64,000 bases of DNA, taken from positions 6,262,735 to 6,326,734 of the forward strand of contig NC_057769.1 in the NCBI RefSeq assembly GCF_010389155.1, in the 5' to 3' direction. The notes under the pieces were generated by a model. That model did no database searches, was not told where the DNA came from, and saw only the letters and a program-made list of their open reading frames with translations. The position numbers and the translations under genes are program-made. Shown piece after piece: positions 31,801 through 45,500 of this stretch. Origin of the DNA: Erigeron canadensis (lineage: Eukaryota > Streptophyta > Magnoliopsida > Asterales > Asteraceae). The stretch's first letter is position 1, and each line of letters begins with the position of its first letter.

Positions 31801-34800
31801 CACTGTGTTTTGATAGCTAGGTTCTTGTACATAGTCCACGGTGCTGTGAGGTTCTTCGGGCGGTGATTCTTCCTCATACTCTTCACTCACATAATCTTCC
31901 TGTTGCTGTAGATGTTGAGTTTCTTGGGAAGTGTTGTAGTAATCAGCTTCATCATTTTCATCTAAGTGTATCGAATTAAGATTTTCCCTCGCTTCAACCT
32001 CCAACGCATCTTCACCAACTGTGTTTAAAATTTCTATTATGAACCAACGGATATACTAAAACAATGCATTAAAGGAAAGAAGAAAATCCTCTTGAGCCAT
32101 AATCAAATTTCAAACTGAAGTATTATATAAGAAAAAAACAGTGTATATCATGCATATAAAACATAACTTTTTTGACATACGCAGTACGCCAAACAGACTT
32201 AGCAATGTCGATGTGCTTAGATAGGTTGATTTAAGTATACTTTTCATCTCCAACAAGTCAGATCGGTAAACTTAGAAACTTACCCAACTACCTTTAGATT
32301 ATTGTTTTAGCAGTATGGTTTCTATGAATCAAATTTTAGAACTAAATTACTTATAAAATTCACAGAAGATAAAAAAAAAATTTTAAAAGAAAAAAGCTTG
32401 AGTAGCTGAAGCAATCTACTAACTTTGACAAGTTAATCAACCTAATTGACACATCCCTTTTGCCACCTCTATTGCCCAATGTCTACTTCAGAAGTCCAAA
32501 GACAGTCACATAAAACTAGGGTTGCCAAAAAATATTACTGAAAATAGCTAAAAGGGAACTGTATTGAACATATCAATCGAACTGAAAAGCCCAAAAGCGT
32601 ATTTTTGATCCATAAAACCTCCTAAAGTGTTGAAGTCAATGGTAATGTCACAATTGAAATAATCTAACTTCAGTAAATCATATCAAACAAAATAACCGTT
32701 GGTATTGTAATGGGTCAGCTCAACCTGTCCTGATTTTATCACTAAATCCATATGATCAGATACCAACTCATACGCGTCCATTTTAACTTGACACTCTGCA
32801 GAATAATACTTAACTCGTACAGATTTCTTCAATAATCTTTTAACTTCTATAGAAAAACGAGTCTTTTGATCATTCTACATGATTGAAAAAATAACATATG
32901 CGGTGTAATATGAAAAATAAGTAATACCTAACAACTCAGAAGGAGTGGAACTAATTGGTTGAGAATCAACTTTGGTCTCTGGAGCCACAGTTGATGGACG
33001 ATGATGGGTAACCTCCTCACTTATGAAGTGAAAGATGTCATTCATGACAAAGTAACCTTTATCCTGTGGAGCAAGAAAAAAAGTCTGAACAAACTTCCTC
33101 CAGCCACTAAAGAGCTTGGATTTCACCGAACCAGAAACCACCACAACGATGCCTTGGCTCCATGATTCAAGAGAATTTATTGTCTTGATTTCAATCGCAC
33201 TAAAATGCAGTGATTGAATAAGTGTATGGATTTGCTGCGACAAGAAAGTAATCCAAACATAAGTATAAAATGATGCACCTGGTCAATCCACCTAGGAGAC
33301 ACTTCTCACATATTACTTTTTTTTTTCTTTTTCTTTGTTTTTTTTTGGTGGTGGGGGGGTGGTCAGGTTGCATCCTAGGCATTCGTGTAGTTTAAAAGTA
33401 GGATAGCTTGTCGCTCAAAATAAGAAGAGTATAATGATGCTCCCAAAAAACCAACATAAAAAGGCACGAAAAAAAAGTTGAAGGTAAAACCTATTTACTT
33501 ATCTTAAATGCTCTGTAAACTAAAGGAACCACTATCGTATAATCAGAAAGTGACCATGAACAGGAACTCATTTTGCAATAGGATTTTGAATATACGCAAC
33601 ACAAATTAAAATTCAATGAAACATCATAAAGCAAAAGAGAATCATGAAAGGCATTCATACAGACGAGAGTCCAAGGCATTAAGTAGGGTATACATGGATG
33701 TGTGTGATCATCTTGACACATAAGAAATAGGTATAAGGATCATCATTTGTCATATACAGATGTTTTTACATGTATCCTAAAATCAGTACTTTTGAAGCAA
33801 ACCTTTGCATGTTTCTTCAAGTTCAATCATTTTAGGTCGTAAAAAGATCATGAAGCAATATCAGTCTCTTAAACAGTGTATACTAATTATTGTGACTGGA
33901 AAATCTCTCAACTTCTAAACAATCTAGTCCATAGATAATGAAGCAATATAAAGGACAACAAGACAACCTAACTCAATCATACTCAGAACCAAAATAAAAA
34001 TCCATCTTCTTATTGTAGGCGGTAGGCATCAACTAGATATACAGAAAAGCATCCCCTTTTCTAACAATCTAGTCATAAATAAGTATCCCACGCATAACAA
34101 AATCACATAAAGTAACTTAATTTGACATATAGTTTTAGCACCCAACATAATATATACCAAAAAAACAGATCAATAGTGTGGTGTTTGGATGTCTATAAAG
34201 TGACTACCTCGTCCGGACCACATCCTGAATAATCAAAAAGCATAATATTTATTATTTAACTCTAACATAAAGATTCAACTTTACATATATCTCCTTACAG
34301 AATATCAAAATCATTTCCATTCTCACTCGGAACTAAAAACACTGATTTATTCACACGATCAAATACAAATACTTTATTCACCAAAACAATAAGGCTTACA
34401 AAAATAGCAGAAGCCGTCTCGGTGGATTCAGCATCAACTCTAACCATAGTACTTGAATCGGCATAAAACTGATGCACGAATTCAGGTTGCTGTTGTAACA
34501 CCTGATAATATTGCTGAACAAAATATGAACCAATCTGTACACACACACACAAATCATCAACATCAGTTAATCAGTTATCAAATATAGATACATCATACAT
34601 ACATATATTATAATATATTAATATATAGAGTGAGAGACACACACATGTAATAGATACAGTAAGGTTCCTGTAAGAATACATCATATTCATACAAGTATAG
34701 ATACAGATACAACATATATATATATACGGTATCTATACATACTAATATATCAATAAGCATGTTTAGATATAGATACTGTATCTATACTTGTATAGCTATG

Positions 34801-34960
34801 AGTATGCATATGAATAAATATGATGTGTTGTTACAGAAACCTTACTGTATTTATTACATATGTATATATGTATATATATATATAGATACAGTATGTAAAA
34901 AAAAAAAATTAAGAAGGAAACCTGAGAAGCGGTAACGGAAGGCGAGTAAGCACTAGCCAT
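28868..34960 (-). CDS. G3BP-like protein: NTF2 domain plus RRM, stress-granule RNA-binding
   Basis: Nine exons (34960-34922, 34534-34400, 33234-32928, 32018-31651, 30887-30713, 30570-30449, 30376-30311, 29313-29232, 28959-28868) join to 461 residues, all GT/AG and in phase. The NTF2-like domain spans about 12-130 (Y-F-V-Q-Q-Y-Y, W-R-K-F-V-Q-T-F-F-L-A-P-Q). Then comes an acidic, Gln-rich linker with four Y-V-Q-E-P repeats (223-263), a Pro-rich stretch, an RRM at about 345-420 (S-V-Y-V-R-N-L-P; F-A-F-V-E-Y-E-D), and an Arg/Gly-rich tail ending G-N-G-Y-R. This is the layout of plant G3BPs, which bind mRNA and nucleate stress granules in the cytoplasm. Intron 7 carries a tiny LTR element and intron 1 a foldback. 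Confidence 0.92.
29613..29945 (+). mobile_element. Miniature LTR retroelement (TRIM/SMART-like), 34-bp LTRs
   Basis: Two identical 34-bp repeats, TGATGCGAGC...GGTTCGTATCA, at 29613-29646 and 29912-29945, begin TG and end CA. The element is flanked by a perfect 5-bp duplication TAAAC (29608-29612, 29946-29950). TTGGTATCAGAGAC follows the left repeat two bases in, matching a primer-binding site for initiator Met-tRNA with one extra base. The interior has GATCCCACATCGG. No clear polypurine tract precedes the right repeat and there is no coding capacity. It sits in G3BP-like intron 7. Confidence 0.85.
34642..34866. repeat. Foldback repeat in G3BP-like intron 1
   Basis: The left arm (CATGTAATAGATACAGTAAG, then ACATCATATTCATAC and AAGTATAGATACAG) is matched in inverted order by the right arm at about 34767-34866. 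Separation is about 60 bp with a (TA)n run. MITE-like; no duplication could be fixed because the flanks are simple repeats. A (TG)n run of about 24 bp lies upstream of the gene at about 35023-35048. Confidence 0.65.
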
Positions 34961-35049
34961 TATTATTAGATACGAAAGTGAAAACCAGAAGTGTTTAGGG
35001 TTTCAAATCGAACACATAGAACAGTGTGTGTGTGTGTGTGTGTGTGTGT

Positions 35050-35534
35050 AATTAGGGTTTTGAGAAAAATTAAAAAATGGATTTTGGGGGGGATTAGAGT
35101 GAGGGTTTAACAGAGGGACGGGGGAAAAGCGGAAGAAAGAAGATGAGATCTGTATGTATAATGTATTGAGAAAGAGAGTTTTTAGAAAGTGAATTGTGGT
35201 CCGTTAGATTGGTGTATGAGTCATTGGTATTTGACGGTTGTGATTGAATTTTTAAGATTGTGATAGTGGTGGTGATGTTCGTGTGATTTGTTTGGTTTAA
35301 ATATAGAAAGGAAATATCTATGATGATTTTACCGAACTAATTTAGGTTTTGGCAAAAATAGCTAAAATGAGTGTAGTAAACGAGTCAAGTTTTCAACAAG
35401 GTATTTAAACTTTGTATTTGGTAGTTAAATCGTATATTCAGAAGAACAGGGTAGTCGAATTTTATGAATTAAACAAGTTCAATAAACTTAGGTTGTGTTT
35501 AGTTGTAAGAAGTTTTATTTTTATATAACACCTA
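35050..35534. other. Region upstream of the G3BP-like gene
   Basis: This is the presumed promoter of the minus-strand gene. GGGTTTGAGAAAAATT and GAGGGTTTAACAGAGGG lie close to the leader. No coding frame and no identifiable cis-element beyond (TG)n. Confidence 0.4.
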
Positions 35535-35775
35535 TCTATACTCCTTTATAATACAAATTAGGAATTCTATTTTTGAAATCTTTAATCTTTTAAAATATTT
35601 ATGTCATACATCTTTTATCTACTAAATTATGTACATTTATTAATTCCTTAAATCACACATGAATTATTTTACATCAATTATATATCTTACTCGCCGTCGT
35701 TGCCGCTACAAGTCGCCACTACCACCATCGACATGTCGCCGTCTACACCGCCGCATTGCGCGAGTACTCGTCTAG
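35535..35775 (+). mobile_element. Short non-autonomous Helitron (241 bp)
   Basis: Starts A|TCTATACTCCTTTATAATAC and ends in the GC-rich CCGCCGCATTGCGCGAG tail followed by TACTCGTCTAG|T. The CTAG terminus and insertion between A and T fit Helitron rules. The 3' tail matches that of the Helitron at 49256 (CCGCATTGCGCGAGTAC). No ORF. Confidence 0.6.
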
Positions 35776-35835
35776 TTTTTAAACATAATGAGATGATTTC
35801 TATTTACTTATAATTATCAACTTTAAGTATTAACT

Positions 35836-37693
35836 GGAGATTTCTGTTATAGGTGTTGGAGCTGATGGGTTTTCCAAAAAAGTGGTGTGAATGGATACAT
35901 GGGATTCTGGCCTCGGCTAGAACTTCTGTCCTGGTCAATGGTTCGCCCACATTCGAGTTTCAGTGCCACAAAGGCATGAGACAGGGCGATCCCATTTCTC
36001 CTTTTTTGTTTCTAGTGGTTATGGAAGTCTTGTCGGTGACAATAAACAAAGCTAATGCGGTTGGTAATATTAAAGGTATTAAGTTAAATGAAGATGGATA
36101 TTCGATCTTGCACTTGCTTTATGCGGAATCTTTTTGGTATGGGCTTGACTAATGAGGAGATAAATGGTGCGGCTGAGGTTGTGGGATGCTCGGTGGGGAC
36201 GTTTCCATTTTAAGCACCTGGTGTCCCTATTGGAGCCAATATGAAAAAAAATGTCAAACTGGAAATCCATGTTTGAAAAATTATCTATTTGGAAAGCATC
36301 TTGTTTGTCGATAGGGGGAAGGGTCACATTACTTAAGTTTGTAATGAAAAGTCTTCCTTCTTATTTATTTTCTCTTTTCAGGGCTTCAAGTTATTGACAA
36401 ATTGGAAAAAATAATGAGAAGATTTCTATGGTGGGGGGGGGGGGGGGGGGGGTTCTGATGGCAACGGGAAGATCAATTGTGTCTCAGGGGATAGGGTCGT
36501 CTTTGCTCGAGTAACCAGAAACAAAGCCATGAGCCTGCGGGCAAAGCGGACAATAATGTGTTGTGGTAAGGCGGGGTCTTACACTCTGGAGATTCAAAAA
36601 CGACCCACCTTGTTTATGGAAGGAGGTGATTATTGGTATCCACGACAAGAAAAGAAGTTGGGGGTGGGTCACTTCCATTGAATTATCAAATACCGTGTAC
36701 GTGGCGTTCAATTGTTAAATCTATAGAATCTATTAAAATGGATGGTTTGGGACTGCAACAAGTTTTAAGAGGAGATTGTGGGGATGGCAGTGACATTAAG
36801 TTTTGGTTAGATGTGTGACTAAGGGATGATTCTCTAAAGTCAAAATTTCGTTTATTGTTCAAGCTTGAGAAAGACAAAAAATGTATGGTTCGTGATAGTT
36901 TCAATGCCATCATTGGGCTGTTCTCAGGAAGATGGTGGTGGTCAAGACCGCCAACTTCATTGGAGGAGCTCGATGAATGGAGAAATCTGTTTACCTTGAT
37001 TTGTGGGGCGAGACTTAATAGCGACAAAGACAGATGGGTATGGAGGGGACCAAACAGTAATGGCATGACGGTTAAGGCAGTTAAAGAGTTCATGAGAAGT
37101 GCTGAAGACTACACCTCTAGGTATGTGTTCAATTGGTCTTATTGGGTACCGAATAAAGTTAATATCTTTATGTGGCGGTTGATTATGGAACGGATTCCTA
37201 CTGTTGATGCTTTGAAGAACCGCAATTGTTTCTTACCCAACGAGGTATGCGTTCTTTGTGAGACTGATAGCAAGACCGTTAACCATTTGTTTTGTTCTTG
37301 TGGAGTGGCAACTATTGTGTGGCAGTTCATTAGAAATTGGTGCAGAGCTAGTCCTTTCTTTTTATTTTCACCAAAAGACTTGGTGGTGATACATGAGTTT
37401 GTCGGATTGGAGAAGAAGGAAAGAAAAGCTCTCAAAGGTATTATCATAGTCGCATGTTGGTGTTTATGGAAGTGTAGGAATGAGAAAAGGTTTTCGAACA
37501 TTGATATCAAAGTGGATAAGTTGTTGCTCGATATTAGATCGTTGGGTTATTTGTGGTACAGGAATAGAAAGAAAAATGTGAATATAGAAAGGAAAGATTG
37601 GTGTAATGTCAAATTGATATAACTATATTGTACAAGTTATCCCAGTTTTTTCGTTAGGAGATATGTTAATAATACTTACCTTTCAAAAAAAAA
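35836..37693 (+). mobile_element. 5'-truncated L1-type LINE with poly(A) and target duplication
   Basis: The fragment begins inside the reverse transcriptase, with M-G-F-P-K-K-W-C-E-W-I, L-V-N-G-S-P and M-R-Q-G-D-P-I-S-P-F-L-F. The YADD box is disrupted (Y-A-E-S). Frames break in the middle, including a 20-base G run at about 36432-36451. A zf-RVT domain is intact from 36855 to the stop at 37622 (W-V-P-N-K-V-N-I-F-M-W-R, C-V-L-C...H-L-F-C-S-C). Ends with CTTACCTTTC and A11. Flanks AGTATTAACT (35826-35835) and AGTTATTAACT (37694-37704) are the likely duplication with one indel. Confidence 0.85.
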
Positions 37694-37710
37694 AGTTATT
37701 AACTATGAAT

Positions 37711-38160
37711 TTGTTATAAAATAGAAAAGAAGAAGGTAGAAAGGAAGATTTTCTTATTCTCATTATTCACAATATAGGGGTTTATATACACATAAATTTG
37801 CTTGGAGTAGGCTCTAAGAATATAAAAGATTAGGAAACTAAATCTTCACTATAAACATCCATCCACAATATATATATATATATCATAATATATTTATTTA
37901 CAATACTACCCTTTGGTTGTTTATGAACAATACGCTTGTAGTTGTTGCCTCATTAAAAACCTTGTCGAAAAAAACACAATGGGACAAAACCATGACGAAG
38001 GAAAAAAGAGTGTAACGCGTAGTCTCCCACTGATGATCATATCTTGATTGATGCAATCCAATACCATGAGTCTTCTTCAAATGATGATATAAGAAATGTC
38101 TTGATAGATAAATCTTCGATATATCACGCTTGAACAAGATTCTTTAAGAACATACATTTT
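37711..38160. mobile_element. Copia-like LTR fragment
   Basis: Starts TGTTATAAAATAG and includes CACAATATAGGGGTTTATA, then GCCTCATTAAAAACCTTG and GGGACAAAACC..GACGAAGGAAAAA. That last phrase is widespread in plant copia-type LTR regions. The other terminus and a target duplication were not found, so limits are approximate. Confidence 0.35.
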
Positions 38161-38429
38161 CTCTTATTCACGTATATCCAACCTATAAAATCACTTACAA
38201 ATCTACAAAACAAACTCAAATTCTATTTGCATATGTCAAAGTTTTTTTTTTCATTTTCTTAACACTAAGCTTTTGGATCTTTATCAAACAATTTCCACAC
38301 AGTTACAGTTATTTTCAAAATTTTGGTTTCGATTATTTTCATGTCTTTTTATATAAATAATGTTTTTAATATATAATAACTTCCATCATCGTTACGTCTT
38401 ACAAGAATATAGTTATTGTTTATATTTTT

Positions 38430-38946
38430 ATACATCTTATTATTTTTTTACATTTTTTTATTATTATTTGGTGAAAAAAAATGTACAAAATACTATGGAC
38501 AAACCCATAAGAGATGTCATTTTACAAGAACTTAATGAACATCCCAAATGACAAAACTATAGAAATCTATTTAAAAAAAAATATCAAAACCAAATGAAAA
38601 AAAATATTTACAAGTAACAAAATACTAAAATAAAATCTCTTTTCCTCAAAAGTAGTCACTTGAACTAAACCTTGATCAGTTGATCCAATAATCTCTGTAT
38701 TCTTTCAAAAACAACCAGATTGGGCTCTAAACAGCATAATCCTAAGAACTCCAATAAACCAATTCCAAACAGCCCAGAAAAATTCCAAAAACAGCCCATT
38801 AAACCCACAAAAATAACTCCCTAACATATTTTTTATTATTATTACTACATGTTTAGTTGTCTTTTTTTAAGTTTTGGGTTTGAATAATTGACATAATCTT
38901 TGTCATATAAAAAGCGTATCCCCGGGCAACGGGGTACAAAAACTAG
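38430..38946 (+). mobile_element. Helitron 3' terminus (left end not located)
   Basis: The hairpin CCCCGGGCAACGGGG (38920-38934) is followed by TACAAAAACTAG|T, a canonical Helitron end with CTAG at 38943-38946. No convincing 5' TC terminus was found, so the start is only nominal. Confidence 0.4.
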
Positions 38947-39504
38947 TTTAAACTTAAAACAAAGATAATATATATTTTTTCAGAAAGAATGCAATGTCCA
39001 CATAAAGTTAAAAAAGAAATAATATCCTTTTTCAGAATATATGCAATAACTATAACCTAAAATATTTGATAACAAAAATTAGAGACATTTTGTGGAAAAG
39101 CCTTCTACATTATAGGGGAAAAAAAAGCTACAAAGCAGCTTAAAATAGAACGCAACTCAAAAAGCAAACGAAATCGGGTACAAGTAGATAGAATGATAAT
39201 CTATTCGAGAAAAAACAAAACATTCCATCAATAGCTTACAAATTTTTCTACTAAATCATCTATAGCTTAATTTGACCGACTTACTAAAACGACTCCACAA
39301 ATTCAATGTCCCACAACTGCTTGTAATATTCAGACGAGACCTCCTACTGGACAAATTACCTTTCTCTTCATGCATCTTCTACCATGACATCAGACCATAT
39401 CAATGATTATTATGATAGTACCATGGCCATGTGTAATTTACAGAAGATGGATAAAACGAACCAAATTGCCATCGATTTTATGGTATACTACAACTGTTGT
39501 GGCT

Positions 39505-42500
39505 TTAATAGTAAGTGCCATAATACGACTGCGGAGCAACAGCTGCAGTAGGCTGCTGAGCTGGTGTCAATGTCGGTGCTGCTGTTACTGCAGCACCAGG
39601 TTGCGTATAAACTTGCTGCGGGACAGCCTGCTGAGATAATAAAGATATAAATGTAAGAGATTAAACCCCATATCGACTCCCAAACAAGTCGTCATTAACA
39701 GCAGAAACACGAAAAGGTACCCATTTTTACAAATTAACTTGACGATGGCTAATTGGGTTGTGTTTGCCTCTTACAGGTTGATTAATAACTTGAGACAACT
39801 TCATGAATATATATAAACTTTGTGACATTTTGCTATTGTCTGTAACCTGCTTTTAAAAATCTATTATATCCATCAAACTTTTGCTATTATATTCATATGA
39901 CCTCTTATAACTTGAAAATTATTGATGTGGTTTTGATGATGTAGAAAGACTGCCACATCAGCAAAAATATGTGTTTAGCGAACAAAGAGGGAACCATATG
40001 CTTACAATAGAGGTTTTGACTCTTGAAAAATCAATAAATACAATAGCAAAACGAGATGTTTTATACATTTTAACACAAAAAAAAACTGTACTAAGAAAGA
40101 CTTGTTTAAACTTAAACTAGTTTTGACCCGTTACACAACCCCGCTGTTTTGCCAGCTGTAAGATCGAATGTATTTTTTCAAGTGATTGTAATTGATTCAC
40201 AAGCAACCTTTGTATATGCAAATATATAAGTATACCTGGACTGGATATGAAGCAGGATAGGCAGCATAAGCAGGGGCGGGGGCGGGGGCAGCAGCTTGAG
40301 GAACAGATGTTGGGGCTTGCGGTTGGACATAGCCACTTCCATATGCGTTGTATGTACCATAAGCAGCCTAAAATACACCAAAAAGTAAAAGCATAAATTC
40401 TTGCTCCAGTTATGTCAAATTGAAGGTGTTATACTATCTGGTAATCAATATGAAGTCACTTGAGAATACACTATCTTCATATCCCATAGGCAACAATTCT
40501 TTTTTCAGAATACCTAGCTACATGATATATCACCTTGGTTATCAATATCTCATTAGTAATCACCAACATGAAGAAATTTCTGAATGTGTAAGCTACAACA
40601 AAATACATGGAGTGAAGAAATCATATCCTTAAGAAAGTGTAGAAAGTGGTTACTAGAGAAACATCCTAGCATCAGCGAATAGTCGAGGGTAAAAATAAGT
40701 TAATTTGGGTGCAGTTTTAGTCACAATAGGTCACACGAGTTAAACAAAATACATAGAGGCTAAGTTAAAAGAGGTCCAGACTATTTTTAGAGCATAATGG
40801 GCCAAAAACAGACCTGGCCCGGTTGTAAGGTCCGAGGACCAACAACATCATATATCGTGGAGCAGAAACTGGACTATATATAACCGGTTCGGTTCTGGTC
40901 AGGGTTTACTGATGGGCAGGGTTGACTGCAAAAAAAACAAAGACCGAATCTTGATCCATTTTCACGCGTGTACTGTACATAGTTATGGATTGCATGAAAG
41001 TTTTGGGAGTTGGGAAGACTCACAAAAGCTACTACGTGAGCAAGGTGAAAATGGGGGTGCTAATGTGTACAGTGTACATAAGATTGCGGGCCAATTTGTG
41101 CTAATGCCGAATTGACCTGGGACGAACTTATGTACATTAGTACAAGACTAACAAGAGCAGACTTACGTTTTCAAATTTCCAGGCAAGCCAGAGATACACA
41201 CACAAACTATGCAAAATCCTTAAGTATTGTTGATGACTAAACTGTCCTTGATATACGGCAATCCATCAGGAATGTTGCATAATAACAGCTAAATGGCCTA
41301 AAACAGATAGAGCCAATATGGCAAAAGCGGACATGAATTGGATTGTCCATTAGGAGCATACAATGTTACCCGTACATGTTAGAATGAATTTAAGACAGTA
41401 TACCATTTGGATGGCGATGGTCAAACACAGCAGAGAGGAGGAAGATGATGATGAATTGATGATTTTCGATTAAGTTAATTAGTATTACTGTTTTTAAAAA
41501 TGTTGGTCAGCTATTATGTGGGAAATAAAATAACCATATGCATTGGAAAAGAAACTAAATCTATACCATATAACATGGGTATACATCTTAAACAGCAGCA
41601 TGCATTACCCAATCTGCCAGTCTAGCTACTTATAGTTGTTACTTAACAGGAATGCAAACTATAAGCCTTCAGAACCAATATTCCGACAATGCTAAACGTT
41701 TTTGTCTAGTTTCAATTTCAACAGAAATGGCACAACCCTTCAATAAGTCAAGGACAGAAGCAGAGTCAAAAGAGCAAATTTTTCAAGGGATCTATTTCAT
41801 TAAATAACAATACCTGCTGGGTATAGGTTGCTGGCCATTGTTGTCCTTGAGCCTGTGTAGGTTGTGGCCAAGACTGAGGTTGGACACCGTAACCCGTAGG
41901 CCACTGGTTCTGTGACCCCTGGTAGCCACCCACCATTGATGGAGCAGGCGAAACAGCACCAGTTTTGGCAAGCTTTGCTCTGTCAGAAGCTAAATAACCA
42001 TCCAAGTGACGTTTCTTGGAGTCCGGGCCATTCTTATGATGTAAAAAGAGCTTGACATGCCTATTATCCGCCTTCTTGATAGTCTCGGTGTCCCCAAAGA
42101 GATCTAGAAACTGCAGAAGAAACTGTTAGCATGTCTACAAGGGGATTGACTGTAATGGGGTCAAACGGGTTTCAGGTGAGCTCTTTTTTGTACATTTTAT
42201 ATAAAAACTTACTATATGCAACAAAATAACATCATTCAAGTGAAAAAATCTTTGAAATTTTACCCATTTGAGATAAAACACAAACTAACTGGACCAACTA
42301 ATCAATACAAGGGTTGACATTGTCATCTTACTAATCAAAAAGAAATCAAAATATATCTATACCTCCAAAAAGATGCTAGACAACTCTTCTCGATCAACAT
42401 AACTTGCAGGATTTGAATTATCAGGACCAGGAGCAATAAACTTCTCAACTAGCGAGTCTAGACGATCAATTTGTTTTGGAGATGATTGAATTGATTCTAT

Positions 42501-45500
42501 ATGAATCAAAGCCTGCATGATCAGAACACAATTAGATCCAGGTAAGACAAGAGCAGAAATAATAGTAGCACATAAAACAGATTTTGAGTATAAACCAGCA
42601 GAAATATAAACCTCTAGGAGTGGTTTTGAGATTTGATTACTCTCAAGGGCTTGATGTAGAACTTCCCTTGCCTTTTCAACTCTTCCCAAAACCTGCCATT
42701 TAAAAATGACATTTAAAGAAAAACAACAAACTCAAAAATAGGGAACCTAGTTAAATAATTAAAATACAGTGGTTTCACACACACACACACACACAAAGAG
42801 CACAAAAGGTGCATGTTAAAAAAACATACCATGTACAAAAATCGAGAATACTGTGCAAACAAAAGCGGCAAGGTCTGCGATTGTTCTTTTCCTTTCTCAA
42901 TTGCAATCGTCTGTTCATACAAAGAGCAAGCATCTTCCAAATTTCCCTAATTATATAGAAAAGTAAACCAATTAGAATATGAGATCAATATTTTTATGCT
43001 AGAGACAATGAATTCCACCTACTTATTGCATAACGAGGGCACACTTTTTGACCCAAACCCTTTTTGAATGTTAAGTAACCTTCCCATCCCGTCACCTCTT
43101 TTATGCAATACCTATGTTTGGCCAAGTAACCTAAGTTCTAAATAGCTTACCTGCCGATGTTCCATGTTAGCATGCTTGATGATTGCTTCCAAAAGACCAG
43201 GTGAAATTTCTGTGTGCACAAGCTGATATGATGCACGGGCAGCTGCAATATCTCCGCCATGCTCTCTGAGTCGAGCAGAAAATAGGTGAATCTCGGGTTG
43301 CCTCTGTAAACATTATCAACCAATTGGGTGAATAACAATAAAAACAAGACCAAACAAAATGCATACACAGACTAACTAAGATCGATTGGAAAACAGCGCA
43401 AAAGACAATTTCAGGCATTCAAGGAAGTTACACACAGCAAGTAACAGCCAGATAAAGGAAAAGCTTGGATTTACATTTTGAAACTTATTATCTGGCTACT
43501 GTGGCTTGTAGTTGTATATCCCTGTTGGTAATCATACTAATGTCAACAAAACTTGTTATCAGAGGATTGGATAAAGTAACACAATTACTTATTCGATTAC
43601 CCTAAACTAAGAAAGTTTACTCCCATCACACATGATGTATACTTTATTTTACAAGAATTTCTTTTTTGGCAAATTCATTGGTTTGTTTTTAAATAAACCA
43701 AAATTTCCCAACACAAACAGCTAATTGCTTATAACTATAACAAAAAATACATCCAAAACACCACCTCTTACAGCCTAATTTCAGTTTATGATCATCTGAA
43801 TTAGATTACCCAGAACCCCATAATTTTACAAATCACAAATCCCGACACCCTCTAAGAAGAATACTGGATACCTTTACAAACACCTGGGTGGCACGAGCAA
43901 GTGCATTTTCAGCAAGATCCATACTTCCACTAGCTTCCATACACAGAATGTAGCGTATCCAGTACTCCGGATAATTGGCACACGCAATTAAACATCTTTC
44001 ATATAGCTTGACAACCTGGTTCAGAAAATTAACATCACGTATCCAGATGATCAAGATTTCCCAATTAAAAATATAAAAGATAATGCAAAAAAGAGGGCAT
44101 AGAAGAAACACAAAAGAGATACTCCGATGACGGAATAGGGAGGCCCCTCAAATTAGAAAAGAGGGACCCTCCTTGCCTCACAGACAGAGATGATTAAGTA
44201 AGAACACACCTGCATACATAACATTGCAACTTTTAACAAATAGTTTACCATACACAACACATGATGAACCCAGAATCTCGACTCACAAAATTGAGAGTTT
44301 GAAGTACTTAGCCTTATAGAGACCCATGCTTTATTCCAGTTTAAAAAGATGCTTCATCCAACGAGTTTAGCCGATAAATCATATGAGCGGTGGCAGATAT
44401 TACTTAACTGTAAGTCAATGTGTAACAGGGACAAACAACTAAACGCACAAGCCAAAAAGAAAAACCTTTAAACATTTGAAAATAAACACTCAATTTACCT
44501 TATTTAAGTCATCACCTCCTTCAATAAAATCAAGATAGTTGTGCCAATTTTCAAGCTCTGCGACATTAAGTGGTCGAACATGAAAATAGGGCCTCCTAAT
44601 AGCAGTTTCAAAATCAATGATTTTTGAATCCAACTCTTTAGATTTCTTATGCAGCTCTTCTCTAATGGCGATATAACTTTCCAACTCCTCAGCCTCTGTT
44701 AACTCTGCACTTGATGGTTTAGAGGATTGCTCTGCTGCATTTGGTTGAACTTCCCCTTCACTTTCTTCTTTGTGAACCTCGACTTTAGCTTTTTCTGCAG
44801 CTGCAACTTCCTCGGGAGTTCTCAATTCTGACAAAGGACGACTAGCCACTAATTCCCTGAAGCTGTAAATTGTATGACCATACATACACACAAAAGTAGA
44901 AGTGAATAAACCAATAATTGCAGGATTCTCACCCATTTCTATCTCAAGTTTAAATGTTAATACATAACCACATATCAAAGAATATCACATATTCAGAGAA
45001 AAAACTGGCTACGCCAATGTGAGCAGCCATAAATATTCCATGTGTAGAAATAACTAGGAGGTATAGCACAAAAATTAATCCATTTCTTATCTTTAAATGT
45101 TAGAATCATCATTTTCAGTAATTGGAATGTTTATGTTATTTTTACTACTTCGAAAGTATAAGTTTCACACAAGGAATTTTAGTGAACAGTAAGCAACAAA
45201 CACGACCTTTTCTTTTGATCTGAATTATACAATAAGTAATGACATCTAATACTAATGCGTTTGGAAATATATATGTCCGATTTCTTAGCGAGAAACTACA
45301 TAACTAATGAAGATTATATTTACCTTCACTCTAAAATGGTTAGCTTCAGTCTATAAAACTATTTATAATGTAAAGAAGTCAAGCTCTTAAAGTACCCATG
45401 TTTTTGCATTAAAATAAAGTTGAAAGCAGTTTCATTAGCTTTTGAGCTCTAAAATAAAACTATTTATGATCACATATAAGATTAGTGTTTAGCAAGAGTT

